A stretch of DNA of 64,000 nt, taken from Anaerobacillus isosaccharinicus (GTDB lineage: Bacteria; Bacillota; Bacilli; Bacillales; Anaerobacillaceae). The DNA is taken from the NCBI RefSeq assembly GCF_001866075.3, contig NZ_CP063356.1, forward strand, positions 1,478,164 through 1,542,163, read 5' to 3'. The notes beneath the pieces are model-generated. The model worked only from the letters and a program-made list of their open reading frames with translations, was not told the origin of the DNA and searched no databases. Shown in pieces: positions 39,331-50,645 of the stretch (position 1 is the first letter of the stretch; each line of letters starts with the position of its first letter). Both the position numbers and the translations under genes were made by a program.

Positions 39331-39525
39331 CTAAGAGATATTTAATAACATGTGCTTTAATTTTCTGAGTTTCTGTAAATAATACCTGTAAAATTCATCG
39401 GTTACATCAGAATTAACAATTTCCCGTTCACAAGATTCACAGATATAGATATCACAAATATGAATTCCGTTTTCTTGTTTCTGCTCACATACTGAACATT
39501 TTTCTTTCTTTTGACCTTCATTCAT
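39331..39525 (-). CDS. gin: Anti-sigma-G factor Gin (CsfB)
   Basis: 64 residues with two CxxC pairs (CSVCEQ ... CESCER) forming a zinc site and GIHICDIYIC between them. Gin is made in the forespore under sigma-F and blocks premature sigma-G activity. The complement of GGAGGTGA lies seven bases before the ATG. A sigma-F-like -35 (GTATA, complement at 39571-39575) is visible upstream; the -10 is weak. Position next to the rRNA operon agrees with Bacillus, but here the gene is on the minus strand, opposed to its neighbours. Confidence 0.88.
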   Translation of the reverse strand: MNEGQKKEKCSVCEQKQENGIHICDIYICESCEREIVNSDVTDEFYRYYLQKLRKLKHMLLNIS

Positions 39526-39772
39526 AGTTGTTCACCTCCATAGTTCATTCATTTCCAATGAAAGGTAAACTATACATAAAAAATTCTGATTTTTATTAAA
39601 ATATTAACTATTGCATTAATATGCGAATAACTTCTTGAATGTGTATGTCTATATAAAAAGTACAAATTAACAATAGCAATCAATCTATTTGTAAATGAAA
39701 TGTTTAGTTGATATGTAAACTTCGATATAATAGAACAGTGTTTTTAAATTTACTAACAAAAGGAATTAAATC

Positions 39773-41203
39773 ATGAATCAATATAAGTTACCGTTATATG
39801 AAGCACTTATCGATTATCATAAGAAAAATCCTTTTTCATTTCATGTTCCCGGCCATAAAAACGGTTCAGTTTTCCCCGAACAGGGCCTTAAGTTTTATCG
39901 CTCCATCTTATCGTTAGATGTTACAGAGCTAAATGGTTTAGATGATTTACACCAACCTTCAGGGGTTATTAAAGAGGCAGAAGATTTAGCTGCAAATTTG
40001 TATGGTTCGAAAAAATGTTTTTTTCTTGTAGGTGGCTCTACGGTTGGAAATTTAGCGATGATTATGGCTACTTGCGAGGAGGGGGATACTGTCCTTGTTC
40101 AAAGAAACAGTCATAAATCAATTTTAAATGGTCTTAGATTGGCAAAAGTTAAACCTGTTTTTATAGATCCTAATTTTGACGATAGTGCTCAAATTGCAAC
40201 ATGTGTGGACGAAGCAGATGTCATCAAAGCAATGGAAAAATTCCCTTATGCTAAAGCGTTAATAATAACAAGACCTAATTATTATGGGTATACGAATAAA
40301 ATAGATACAATTGTAGAGGTTGCACACCATCTTGAAATAGCAGTATTAATAGATGAGGCCCATGGTGCTCATTTTGGACATCGATCTGATTTACTCCCTA
40401 AATCAGCAATTACTTATGGTGCCGATATTGTTGTTCAATCAGCTCATAAAACGCTACCAGCGATGACGATGTGTTCTTTTTTACACTATAATAGCAATTT
40501 AGTCGACGAAATGAAGCTAAAGTATTACTTACAATTACTTCAATCAAGTAGCCCATCCTATCCGTTGATGGCCTCGCTTGATTTAGCAAGGTATTATTTA
40601 GCTACTCTTTCAAAAAGTGAGTTTGTAGCGACACTTGAAAAGATTAGTGAGTTAAAAAACTATATTAACAAAATACCGCAACTGAAAATAGTTGAAAGTG
40701 GTAAATACGAAATTGATCCATTGAAGCTGACAGTTCAGTCATGCTGCGATTTAAGTGGCTATGAAGTGCAGAGGTTATTCGAAGAAACAGGAATTTATAC
40801 AGAGCTTGCAGATCAGCATAACGTGTTGTTTATAATGCCAATGAAAATAACGACTGATCTCCTTTCGATCGGAAAGAATATTAAAAAACTACTAGAAGGT
40901 AAAGAAACAAGGCAACAGATTCTCAGAGTAAACCACAAACAACGTAAAAAAGTGTCAGCTTTGGAGCTCACATATACGGAAATGGAACGTCTGGAAAAAG
41001 AAGTAGTACCTATAGAAAAAGCTGTAGGAAGAATTATTTCCGAAGAAATCATACCTTATCCACCAGGTATACCATTATTGGTTAGTGGTGAAAAAATTCA
41101 GTGTGACCATATTGAACAATTATATGCTTTGAAAAAATCTGGGGCTTACTTTCAAGGAACGGATGTTTTCCAACAAGGTATGAAAGTATTTAAAAATAGA
41201 TAA
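39773..41203 (+). CDS. yaaO: PLP-dependent Orn/Lys/Arg decarboxylase family protein YaaO
   Basis: 476 residues, aspartate-aminotransferase fold. The PLP lysine lies in QSAHKTLPAMT, with the preceding DEAHGAHFG block holding the cofactor-binding Asp and His. N-terminal FHVPGHKNG is the usual start of the family. Substrate is not certain (amino-acid decarboxylase). AAAGGA is eight bases before the ATG. In B. subtilis yaaO also precedes tmk. Confidence 0.9.
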   Translation: MNQYKLPLYEALIDYHKKNPFSFHVPGHKNGSVFPEQGLKFYRSILSLDVTELNGLDDLHQPSGVIKEAEDLAANLYGSKKCFFLVGGSTVGNLAMIMATCEEGDTVLVQRNSHKSILNGLRLAKVKPVFIDPNFDDSAQIATCVDEADVIKAMEKFPYAKALIITRPNYYGYTNKIDTIVEVAHHLEIAVLIDEAHGAHFGHRSDLLPKSAITYGADIVVQSAHKTLPAMTMCSFLHYNSNLVDEMKLKYYLQLLQSSSPSYPLMASLDLARYYLATLSKSEFVATLEKISELKNYINKIPQLKIVESGKYEIDPLKLTVQSCCDLSGYEVQRLFEETGIYTELADQHNVLFIMPMKITTDLLSIGKNIKKLLEGKETRQQILRVNHKQRKKVSALELTYTEMERLEKEVVPIEKAVGRIISEEIIPYPPGIPLLVSGEKIQCDHIEQLYALKKSGAYFQGTDVFQQGMKVFKNR

Positions 41204-41219
41204 AGCGAGGAACAAAACT

Positions 41220-41867
41220 ATGAATGAAAAATTTATAACTTTTGAGGGTGGAGAAGGAGCTGGAAAAACATCTGTAATTTTGGAGTTGGCTGTTTTTCTG
41301 AAAGAAGAAGGGTTTGACTTTATTACGACTCGAGAACCAGGTGGGATTCAAATTGCAGAAAGTATCCGTCAAATTATATTAGATACAAATAATACAGCGA
41401 TGGACGGAAGAACTGAAGCGCTTCTCTATGCAGCAGCAAGAAGGCAGCATCTAGTTGAAAAAGTTATTCCAGAACTCAATGCAAGTAAAATTGTTCTTTG
41501 TGATCGATTTTTAGATAGTAGCCTTGTATATCAAGGAATAGCTAGGGCTATTGGATTTGATGAGGTGTTATCGATCAATAATTTCGCCATTGAAAATTGT
41601 ATGCCAAAGCTGACGTTTTATTTTGATATTGAGCCAGAAAAAGGATTAGCGAGGATTGCAAAAAATAAAGATCGTGAAATTAATCGTCTAGATAAAGAAA
41701 ATCTTGATTTTCATTATAAGGTTCGAGAAGGATACTTAAGATTATTAGCGATGTTCCCAGAAAGAATTATTAGAATAGATGCAGAACGGCCGTTAGAAGA
41801 GGTAGTACTAGAAACGAAGAAAAAACTAACTACCTATTTAAATTTAATTATGGAGGACAGTCGATAA
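41220..41867 (+). CDS. tmk: Thymidylate kinase
   Basis: Phosphorylates dTMP to dTDP. 215 residues, P-loop EGGEGAGKTS (residues 8-17), DRFLDSSLVYQG (the DR(Y/F) motif) and a lid region rich in Lys/Arg. 16 bases from yaaO. Slightly atypical GGVQ-equivalent (GGIQIAESIRQII). Confidence 0.93.
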   Translation: MNEKFITFEGGEGAGKTSVILELAVFLKEEGFDFITTREPGGIQIAESIRQIILDTNNTAMDGRTEALLYAAARRQHLVEKVIPELNASKIVLCDRFLDSSLVYQGIARAIGFDEVLSINNFAIENCMPKLTFYFDIEPEKGLARIAKNKDREINRLDKENLDFHYKVREGYLRLLAMFPERIIRIDAERPLEEVVLETKKKLTTYLNLIMEDSR

Positions 41868-41957
41868 TTTAAAGTCATGGAAACGTTTCGGTGTTTTGAT
41901 GGATAAGACACCATAACAGGAAAACTATTGATAATTCGGTTTCATAATGTCGAAAAA

Positions 41958-41982
41958 TTTTCAGTCTTCTGAAAGTTTTTTT
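41958..41982 (+). terminator. Weak terminator-like hairpin after tmk
   Basis: TTTCAG-TCTT-CTGAAA followed by GTTTTTTT. The stem is short and AT-rich; it also resembles part of a CodY-type palindrome, so its role is open. Confidence 0.4.
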
Positions 41983-42022
41983 AAAACTCAAAATTACATC
42001 CATAGGTTCTTGCCAGGACATC

Positions 42023-42031
42023 TGTTATAAT
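42023..42031 (+). promoter_or_regulatory. Extended -10 promoter before darA
   Basis: TGTTATAAT is an extended -10 (TGn-TATAAT) with no convincing -35. It lies about 60 bases before the darA start. Confidence 0.5.
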
Positions 42032-42080
42032 AGGATAAATAGAGATTAGATATAATTTTCCTTATAGATACCATTTTTGA

Positions 42081-42422
<342 letters not shown>

Positions 42423-42433
42423 GTGTTGGTAGA

Positions 42434-43420
42434 ATGACTTGGAATAAGCTATCAGAAACTCAAGAAAAGGTAGTTAAAATTATAACAAATAGTATCCGTA
42501 AGCAGCGTTTATCTCATGCTTATTTATTTGATGGGCCAAAGGGAACAGGGAAACGAAATGTTGCATTGCAGCTGGCAAAAACGTTTTTTTGTGCCAACAA
42601 AGAAGAGCAAGATGCCTGTGAGTCTTGTTCTGATTGTAAACGGATAACATCAGGTAATCACCCTGATGTTCATGTAATAAAACCTGAGGGACAATCAATT
42701 AAAATTGAACAAATTCGCAATCTGAAAAAAGAATTTTCGTACCGAGGAATGGAATCCGTCCGAAAGTTTTATATTATTGAAGATGCAGAAAAAATGACGG
42801 TTAGTGCTGCTAACGGTCTACTGAAATTTCTAGAAGAACCAGATGGTCAATCAATTGCTGTATTGACAACAGCTGAAGTTCATCGTATTTTAAATACGAT
42901 TATATCTAGAGCACAAATAATTTCATTTGTTCCTTTAACACCATTAAAGTTAATGGAAAACCTAGAAAAAGATGGTGTAACAAAGCCGATAGCTAAATTA
43001 TTGGGACAATTAACGAATGACTTGGAGGAAGCTTACCAGCTTTACCATGATGAATGGATTGCACAAGCCCGAGGCATAGTGATACAATTAGGAGAAGAAG
43101 TGTCTACAAGGCCACATCAGGTTTTGCTCACTTTGCAAGAAAGTTGGTTTACACATTTTAAAGAAAAGAACCAACTAAATTTAGGTTTAGATATATTGTT
43201 ACTTTGGTACCGAGATGTCCTCAGGACCTTATTAGCAAATGAAGATCAACTAATTTTTGTTGATCAGGTCGATAAATTAGAACGACATGCATTAAAGAGT
43301 TCGCAGCGAAAGGTAAGCCAGCATATGGCTGCTATTTTAGAAGCAAAGCGACGTCTAAGTGCAAATGTAAATCCTCAACTTTTGATGGAACAATTAATGA
43401 TGAGGTTACAGGAGGGATAG
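42434..43420 (+). CDS. holB: DNA polymerase III delta-prime subunit HolB
   Basis: 328-residue clamp-loader subunit. N-terminal AAA+ domain with FDGPKGTGKRN (altered P-loop), zinc Cys cluster (CANKEEQDACESCSDC), and the SRC-equivalent SRAQ. Begins 11 bases after darA with a GGTG ribosome site. Confidence 0.93.
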   Translation: MTWNKLSETQEKVVKIITNSIRKQRLSHAYLFDGPKGTGKRNVALQLAKTFFCANKEEQDACESCSDCKRITSGNHPDVHVIKPEGQSIKIEQIRNLKKEFSYRGMESVRKFYIIEDAEKMTVSAANGLLKFLEEPDGQSIAVLTTAEVHRILNTIISRAQIISFVPLTPLKLMENLEKDGVTKPIAKLLGQLTNDLEEAYQLYHDEWIAQARGIVIQLGEEVSTRPHQVLLTLQESWFTHFKEKNQLNLGLDILLLWYRDVLRTLLANEDQLIFVDQVDKLERHALKSSQRKVSQHMAAILEAKRRLSANVNPQLLMEQLMMRLQEG

Positions 43421-43426
43421 TGTATA

Positions 43427-44260
43427 GTGCATCAAGTAGTCGGTGTCAGGTTTAAAAAAGCGGGAAAAATATATTATTTCTCCCCTGAAGATATAGACGT
43501 AGAAAAAGGCGAGCTAGTCATCGTTGAAACGGCTCGAGGTATAGAGTTTGGTAAGGTTGTCATTGGCAAAAAGGTCGTTGGCGATCAAGATGTTGTATTC
43601 CCTCTTAAAAAGGTGGTTCGAATTGCAAACGAAAAAGATCGAACGACTGTAGATGAGAACAAAACAGCAGCAAAAGAAGCTTTTGAAGTTTGTTTAGAAA
43701 AAATTCAAGAGCATGACTTAGATATGAAACTTGTCGACGTCGAATACACGTTTGATCGAAATAAAGTTTTATTTTATTTCACTGCTGATGGTCGCATCGA
43801 TTTTAGGGAGCTAGTAAAAGATTTAGCAGCCATTTTTAGGACAAGAATTGAGCTTAGACAAATCGGTGTTAGAGATGAAGCGAAAATGCTAGGAGGAATT
43901 GGTCCTTGCGGTAGAGTGTTATGTTGTTCTTCTTTCCTCGGTGATTTTGAGCCGGTATCTATTAAAATGGCAAAGGATCAAAGTTTATCGCTAAATCCAA
44001 CAAAAATTTCAGGCTTATGTGGCAGGTTAATGTGCTGCTTAAAGTATGAAAATGATAACTATGAAACAGCTAAGAAACAACTTCCTGATATCGGTAAATC
44101 TATTGTCACATCACAAGGTAAAGGTCGAGTTATTGGTTTAAATATACTAGAGCAGCTTGTCCAAGTTGAACTAGTTGACGAGCGGATTATGGAATATACG
44201 CTTGACGAGCTAATGAATGAAGGAGCATTACCTACTCATACCACAAATATTGAGGTGTAA
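43427..44260 (+). CDS. ricT: PSP1-domain protein RicT (YaaT)
   Basis: 277 residues; starts at GTG 43427 behind GGAGGGATA ([17 protein letters not shown], colinear with B. subtilis YaaT). PSP1 C-terminal domain with cysteine-rich segments GPCGRVLCC and GLCGRLMCC, which bind an Fe-S cluster in the RicA-RicF-RicT complex that promotes mRNA processing and supports Spo0A activation. Confidence 0.93.
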   Translation: MHQVVGVRFKKAGKIYYFSPEDIDVEKGELVIVETARGIEFGKVVIGKKVVGDQDVVFPLKKVVRIANEKDRTTVDENKTAAKEAFEVCLEKIQEHDLDMKLVDVEYTFDRNKVLFYFTADGRIDFRELVKDLAAIFRTRIELRQIGVRDEAKMLGGIGPCGRVLCCSSFLGDFEPVSIKMAKDQSLSLNPTKISGLCGRLMCCLKYENDNYETAKKQLPDIGKSIVTSQGKGRVIGLNILEQLVQVELVDERIMEYTLDELMNEGALPTHTTNIEV

Positions 44261-44267
44261 AGTAAAC

Positions 44268-44618
44268 GTGGATAAAAAAGGGGTCTTTTCACGAGTAAGT
44301 CTTATGGAAGAAAAAATAGGTGGCCTTTATCGTGAACTAGGAGAGTTAAAAGAACATTTAGCCCTTCTATTAGAAGAGAATCAACATCTCAAGATTGAAA
44401 ATGACCATCTACGTTCTCGGATCGAAAAAGCATCTGAACAAGAGCAAGAAGAAGTAAAGGAAATAAAAGTTGATAATGAAAAAGTTGATATAGGCGAAGG
44501 GTATGATAACTTGGCCAGATTATATCAAGAAGGATTTCACATTTGTAATCTTCATTACGGTAGTATTCGTAAAGAAGGAGACTGTCTGTTTTGCTTGTCG
44601 TTCTTAAATAAAAAGTAA
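44268..44618 (+). CDS. yabA: Replication initiation control protein YabA
   Basis: 116 residues from GTG 44268, chosen because GAGGTG is ten bases upstream and because [18 protein letters not shown] aligns with the start of B. subtilis YabA. N-terminal leucine-rich coiled coil, linker, and C-terminal zinc site (CNLHYGS ... CLFC). YabA bridges DnaA and DnaN to limit initiation. Confidence 0.93.
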   Translation: MDKKGVFSRVSLMEEKIGGLYRELGELKEHLALLLEENQHLKIENDHLRSRIEKASEQEQEEVKEIKVDNEKVDIGEGYDNLARLYQEGFHICNLHYGSIRKEGDCLFCLSFLNKK

Positions 44619-44623
44619 ATCTT

Positions 44624-44655
44624 AGAGATGGACTTTATTGGTCTGTCTCTTTTTT
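44624..44655 (+). terminator. Terminator after yabA
   Basis: AGAGATGGAC and GTCTGTCTCT pair with one G-U, then TTTTT. Confidence 0.8.
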
Positions 44656-44738
44656 GTTATTCAATTTTACCTTTCTGGTAACTACTACTATTGATTTGAT
44701 ATAATCAACTTTATTAAAGCTACTTGAGAGGAACGAAT

Positions 44739-45476
44739 ATGAATAAAATTGAGCATGATGAACGGATTGATTATTTACCTAATGAAAAGTTAAAAATTAT
44801 TCAAAGTTCTGATGTTTTCTCTTTTTCAATGGATGCATTTTTTTTGGCAAAGTTTTGTTATGTTCCAATTCAAAAAGGGAAGATTGTTGATCTTTGTACT
44901 GGTAATGGTGTAATCCCACTTTTATTGAGTGAACGAAGCAAAGCCGAGATTACTGGTGTAGAGATCCAAGATCGTCTTTATGATATGGCGGTGCGAAGCG
45001 CACAACTTAATGAGCGTCAAGAACAGTTACAATTTATAAAAGATGATATCAAAAAGGTTGTTGTAAACTTAGGCAAAGGAAAATTTGATGTGGTCACTTG
45101 TAACCCGCCATATTTTAAAACAGTGACAGAAAAAGAGTGGAATGAAAATAAACATTTCGCCATTGCTAGACATGAAATTTATTGTAATCTAGATGATGTT
45201 GTCCGTATTAGCAGTGAGCTAGTAAAACAAAAAGGAAAAGTAGCTCTTGTACACCGTCCAGAACGCTTAATTGATATTATATTGATGATGAAAAAATACT
45301 CAATTGAACCGAAGCGAATTCAATTTATTCACCCGAAAAAACAAAAAGAAGCAAATATTTTACTCATTGAAGGAATTAAAGCTGGAAACCCTGGTGTCAA
45401 AATTCTTGAGCCATTAATTGTTTATAATGAAGATAATACGTATACGGAGGAATTTAAGGAGGTTTATTATTCATAA
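44739..45476 (+). CDS. trmN6: tRNA1(Val) adenine-37 N6-methyltransferase family protein TrmN6 (YabB)
   Basis: 245 residues from the ATG at 44739 (GAGAGGA upstream; the TTG at 44724 is less likely). SAM-binding [14 protein letters not shown] (motif I) and catalytic CNPPYF (NPPY motif of N6-adenine methyltransferases). Target tRNA is inferred from the family. Confidence 0.9.
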   Translation: MNKIEHDERIDYLPNEKLKIIQSSDVFSFSMDAFFLAKFCYVPIQKGKIVDLCTGNGVIPLLLSERSKAEITGVEIQDRLYDMAVRSAQLNERQEQLQFIKDDIKKVVVNLGKGKFDVVTCNPPYFKTVTEKEWNENKHFAIARHEIYCNLDDVVRISSELVKQKGKVALVHRPERLIDIILMMKKYSIEPKRIQFIHPKKQKEANILLIEGIKAGNPGVKILEPLIVYNEDNTYTEEFKEVYYS

Positions 45477-45560
45477 TTTAGGTTTTACAGTGCTTCAATG
45501 AAATGTAATTTTTAAAATGTGATAAGAGTGTTTAAATTTAGGGGAGGGTTATCAAACTTA

Positions 45561-46433
45561 ATGTGGATCCAACAAAGCTTTCGTGATGAAGAAGAAGGGG
45601 CATTATATTTAGTTCCTACACCAATTGGCAATTTAGAAGATATAACATATCGGGCATTAAAAATATTAAAAGAAGTCGACCTTATTGCTGCTGAAGATAC
45701 GAGGCAGACGAAAAAACTTTGCAATCATTTTGAAATCTCTACAAAGTTGGTTAGTTACCATGACCATAATAAACAATCTAGTGGCTTTAAGTTATTAGAG
45801 GAAATAAAGGCAGGGAAAAAAATTGCTTTAGTTAGTGATGCAGGAATGCCAGCAATTTCGGACCCAGGGTATGAATTAGTTGTCAGTTGTATTGAAGAAA
45901 AAATAGCAGTCATTCCTTTACCAGGAGCAAATGCTGCTCTCCCAGCCCTTATAGCTTCTGGATTACCGACAGATCATTTTTATTTTTACGGTTTCTTACA
46001 TAGACAAAAGAAAGATAAGAAGAAACAATTAGAAACGTTAAACAATATCAAATGTCCAATTATCTTTTATGAGTCTCCACATCGTATTAAAGAAACGTTA
46101 CAAAATATTTTAGAACAATTAGGAGATCGAAAAATTTCTGTTTGTCGTGAGCTGACGAAGAAATTTGAAGAGTTCATTAGAGGAAATGTGAGTGAGCTAA
46201 TTAGTTATTATGAAAACGTTGATCCCCGGGGAGAATACTGTCTTATTTTGGAGGGGACATCTGAAGAAACGATCGATAGTAATTCACTCTGGTGGCAAGA
46301 TCTTTCAATTGAGCAGCATATTGAGCATTATATTGCGATCCAGCTTTCTTCTAAAGAGGCGATTAAACAAGTAGCAAAAGACCGTAATATTCAAAAGCGA
46401 GAAGTATATCAGGTTTATCATAATGAAGATTAA
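45561..46433 (+). CDS. rsmI: 16S rRNA 2'-O-ribose C1402 methyltransferase RsmI (YabC)
   Basis: 290 residues from the ATG at 45561, giving MWIQQSFRDEEEGALYLVPTPIGNLED, which corresponds to the B. subtilis start; GGGGAGGG lies 12 bases upstream. Tetrapyrrole methylase fold with LYLVPTPIGNLEDIT, AAEDTRQT and SDAGMPAISDPG. The GIY-YIG gene yazA that separates yabB and yabC in B. subtilis is not present. Confidence 0.93.
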   Translation: MWIQQSFRDEEEGALYLVPTPIGNLEDITYRALKILKEVDLIAAEDTRQTKKLCNHFEISTKLVSYHDHNKQSSGFKLLEEIKAGKKIALVSDAGMPAISDPGYELVVSCIEEKIAVIPLPGANAALPALIASGLPTDHFYFYGFLHRQKKDKKKQLETLNNIKCPIIFYESPHRIKETLQNILEQLGDRKISVCRELTKKFEEFIRGNVSELISYYENVDPRGEYCLILEGTSEETIDSNSLWWQDLSIEQHIEHYIAIQLSSKEAIKQVAKDRNIQKREVYQVYHNED

Positions 46434-46437
46434 AAAA

Positions 46438-46475
46438 AGGCTGACAACGCGGGACGTTGTCAGCCTGTCTTGTTT
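46438..46475 (+). terminator. Terminator between rsmI and the convergent abrB
   Basis: AGGCTGACAACG and CGTTGTCAGCCT form a perfect 12-bp stem; TCTTGTTT follows on the plus strand and the upstream TTAAAAAA reads as a U-run on the minus strand, so it may serve both genes. Confidence 0.88.
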
Positions 46476-46491
46476 AAGTAAAATGGTCTAA

Positions 46492-46779
46492 TTACTTAGC
46501 TGTTTTTTCGACAAAGTTTTGAAGTTCAGAAATAATCTCTTGAGCACCACTTGGGCTTAAGATAATTTTTCCACCAGCTAATGATAAATTAGCGTCATTA
46601 ACTTCACCAGTCACCTGGCAAGTCATATTTGGCTTGTATTTCTTTAAAATGATTCTATCACCATCAACATAGATTTCTAGAGCATCCTTCTCGGCAATAT
46701 CAAGTGTACGGCGAAGCTCGATTGGAATAACCACGCGTCCTAACTCATCAACTTTACGAACAATTCCTGTAGATTTCAT
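46492..46779 (-). CDS. abrB: Transition-state regulator AbrB
   Basis: 95 residues: N-terminal SpoVT-AbrB DNA-binding swapped hairpin (MKSTGIVRKVDELGRVVIPI) and C-terminal multimerisation domain. AbrB represses stationary-phase genes during growth. AGGAGGAAAAAT precedes the start. Orientation and position (between rsmI and metG) match B. subtilis. Confidence 0.95.
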   Translation of the reverse strand: MKSTGIVRKVDELGRVVIPIELRRTLDIAEKDALEIYVDGDRIILKKYKPNMTCQVTGEVNDANLSLAGGKIILSPSGAQEIISELQNFVEKTAK

Positions 46780-46800
46780 TTATTTTTCCTCCTAAAATTT

Positions 46801-46829
46801 AGTATATGATATATCGTCTTATTCTTCAA
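46801..46829 (-). promoter_or_regulatory. Sigma-A promoter of abrB
   Basis: On the minus strand TTGAAG (46829-46824), 17-bp spacer, TATACT (46806-46801). Confidence 0.75.
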
Positions 46830-46831
46830 TT

Positions 46832-46838
46832 TTCGACA
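46832..46838 (-). promoter_or_regulatory. Spo0A box (0A box) next to the abrB -35
   Basis: TGTCGAA on the minus strand, directly upstream of the -35 element. Two more copies occur at 47062-47068 and 47095-47101 on the same strand. In B. subtilis abrB is repressed by phosphorylated Spo0A. Confidence 0.55.
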
Positions 46839-47138
46839 ATTTTCTCTATGAATTTAGAATACCAGTGTTTCCAAAAGAAGTCAATTATATTTATTCAAAT
46901 TTTTACTAGTTTTGTAGAATTTTTTAAAGTTGCATGACTAAAACGTTACTATATCAACGTTTTAGTCATGGTTCATTTTGAACAGTTTTTGAGATTTAGG
47001 AAGATATTTCAAAATAATTTACATTTTTTGATGATTTCTATTAAAAATAACCAAGTGTTATTTCGACAAAACTTAAAGTAATAGGCACCTATAATTCGAC
47101 AAAATTCACTGCAATAAAAATAAATAATTTGGGCAAAC

Positions 47139-47168
47139 TTGACAATAGGATATTTATTTAGGTATATT
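47139..47168 (+). promoter_or_regulatory. Promoter of the metG T-box transcript
   Basis: TTGACA (47139-47144), 18-bp spacer, TATATT (47163-47168). Confidence 0.75.
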
Positions 47169-47222
47169 TTTTTCAAAGGAATTGAAGAGTAAGCAATAAC
47201 TGAATGATTGGTTTCCAGTGAA

Positions 47223-47510
47223 AAGATAAGTAAAGAGGAAATCCTATCTTATATTGAGCGAGGTAGCTTAAATAAGTCAGAGAGCCAGGGAAGCTGAAAA
47301 CTGGTATAGGTGGAACTTTTGAAAATGGTCTTGGAGGAATTCCCCTCGAGTTACGTTGTGATAAGGGGGGAACGTGAACTAAGCGTTAATTAGTCAAAAG
47401 TTACATTTAGTAACTTTCCGAGCCTTGTTTTCGTGAGAAGCAAGGGAAATTGGGTGGTATCACGTGAGAAACTATCTCTCGTCCCTTTAAAGGGCGGGAG
47501 TTTTTTTGTG
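47223..47510 (+). promoter_or_regulatory. T-box riboswitch leader, methionine-specific
   Basis: Leader that reads the charging state of tRNA-Met. Stem I contains AGAGAGCCAGGGAAGCTG and AAAACTGG; the specifier loop GAAAATGG offers the Met codon ATG at 47325-47327; the T-box core reads TTGGGTGGTATCACG at about 47451-47465. The competing terminator CTCTCGTCCCT-TTAA-AGGGCGGGAG with seven T lies at 47476-47507. Uncharged tRNA should stabilise the antiterminator and allow metG expression. Confidence 0.9.
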
Positions 47511-47537
47511 TTTAAAAGCAAAAGCTCGTCTTATTAG

Positions 47538-49526
<1,989 letters not shown>

Positions 49527-49629
49527 AAAATGTAGAATTCAAGATGTAGAATGTAAAATGTCTTGGACTTTGCTTCGAAGCATTGCCCACGATAATTCTA
49601 CATTCTACACTTTACATTCTACATTCAAA
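49527..49629. repeat. ATTCTACATT-type palindromic repeat, copy 3
   Basis: Outer arms AATGTAGAATTCAAGATGTA and TTCTACACTTTACATTCTAC; centre CTTGGACTTTGCTTCGAAGC followed by ATTGCCCACGA. It fills the whole metG-tatD gap. Strongly similar to copy 4 at 51931. Confidence 0.8.
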
Positions 49630-49646
49630 AGTGGAGGTTTTTCTAA

Positions 49647-50414
49647 ATGTTATTCGACACGCATGCGCATTTAAATGCGGATCAGTTTGAAGAAGATGCT
49701 GCTGAGGTTATTAGCAGGGCTCAAGCAGAAGGGGTTTCTAATATCGTTGTTGTAGGTTTTGATGAGAAGACAATCAAAGGAGCTCTGAAGCTGGCTGAGG
49801 AGTATGACTTTATCTATGCTGCAGTAGGATGGCATCCAGTTGATGCAATTGATATGACTGATGAACATATCGCATGGCTTGAAGATTTAGCATCACACCC
49901 TAAAGTAGTCGCCCTAGGTGAAATGGGCTTGGATTACTATTGGGACAAATCGCCTAAAAATGTTCAAAAAGAGGTTTTCCGAAGACAAATCCAACTGGCA
50001 AAAAAAGTAAAGCTGCCAATCATTATTCATAATCGAGATGCCCATGAAGACATTGTTACAATTTTAAGAGAAGAAAATGCTAGTGAAGTTGGCGGCATTA
50101 TGCATTGTTTTGGGAGTAGTTTAGAAATTGCAAAGCAGTGTATGGAAATGAATTTTTATATCTCTTTTGGTGGTCCGGTGACATTTAAAAATGCAAAACG
50201 TCCAAAAGAAGTAGCAAAGGAACTTCCCTTAGATCGACTATTAATTGAAACTGATTGTCCATATTTGGCACCGCATCCATATAGAGGAAAGCGCAATGAA
50301 CCAAGTTATGTTAAACTAATAGCAGAAGAAATTGCTAACCTAAAAGGTATCACTTATGAAGAAGTTGTCCAAGTGACGAATGATAATGCAAAAAAACTTT
50401 TTGCTATAAAGTGA
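49647..50414 (+). CDS. tatD: TatD-family metal-dependent DNase (YabD)
   Basis: 255 residues, amidohydrolase TIM barrel. DTHAHLNADQF (metal-binding HxH), GEMGLDYYW (Glu ligand), IIHNRDA (His), MHCFGSS (His) and ETDCPYLAPHPYRGKRNEP (Asp and the family C-terminal signature). Likely 3'-5' exonuclease acting on DNA ends. Confidence 0.93.
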   Translation: MLFDTHAHLNADQFEEDAAEVISRAQAEGVSNIVVVGFDEKTIKGALKLAEEYDFIYAAVGWHPVDAIDMTDEHIAWLEDLASHPKVVALGEMGLDYYWDKSPKNVQKEVFRRQIQLAKKVKLPIIIHNRDAHEDIVTILREENASEVGGIMHCFGSSLEIAKQCMEMNFYISFGGPVTFKNAKRPKEVAKELPLDRLLIETDCPYLAPHPYRGKRNEPSYVKLIAEEIANLKGITYEEVVQVTNDNAKKLFAIK

Positions 50415-50587
50415 CATCGGTTTGTGTCGATTTTTATAGAGGCTTGTCTAGTAGAAACTCTCTTCTAGTTAGTTCTACATTTAAAGAAACATGCATATGC
50501 TAGTCTTGTCGAACAGTTTTTGTTCCTTTTTCGCCTATTTTTAAGGATAATTCTACGTAAGACTCTGGGAGGGGGAATTATTTGACA

Positions 50588-50616
50588 TTGACAAGACTGG
50601 TATAACTCTATATAAT
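50588..50616 (+). promoter_or_regulatory. Consensus sigma-A promoter of yabE
   Basis: TTGACA (50588-50593), 17-bp spacer, TATAAT (50611-50616); both hexamers perfect. A second TTGACA directly precedes the first (50582-50587). Confidence 0.9.
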
Positions 50617-50645
50617 TCGGTCCTTAGAAGGGGGAGTTTATAACT

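Noticed and set aside
41958-41982. CodY box before darA
   Set aside because: Similarity to AATTTTCWGAAAATT is broken by an extra TCTT; a weak terminator explains the palindrome as well.
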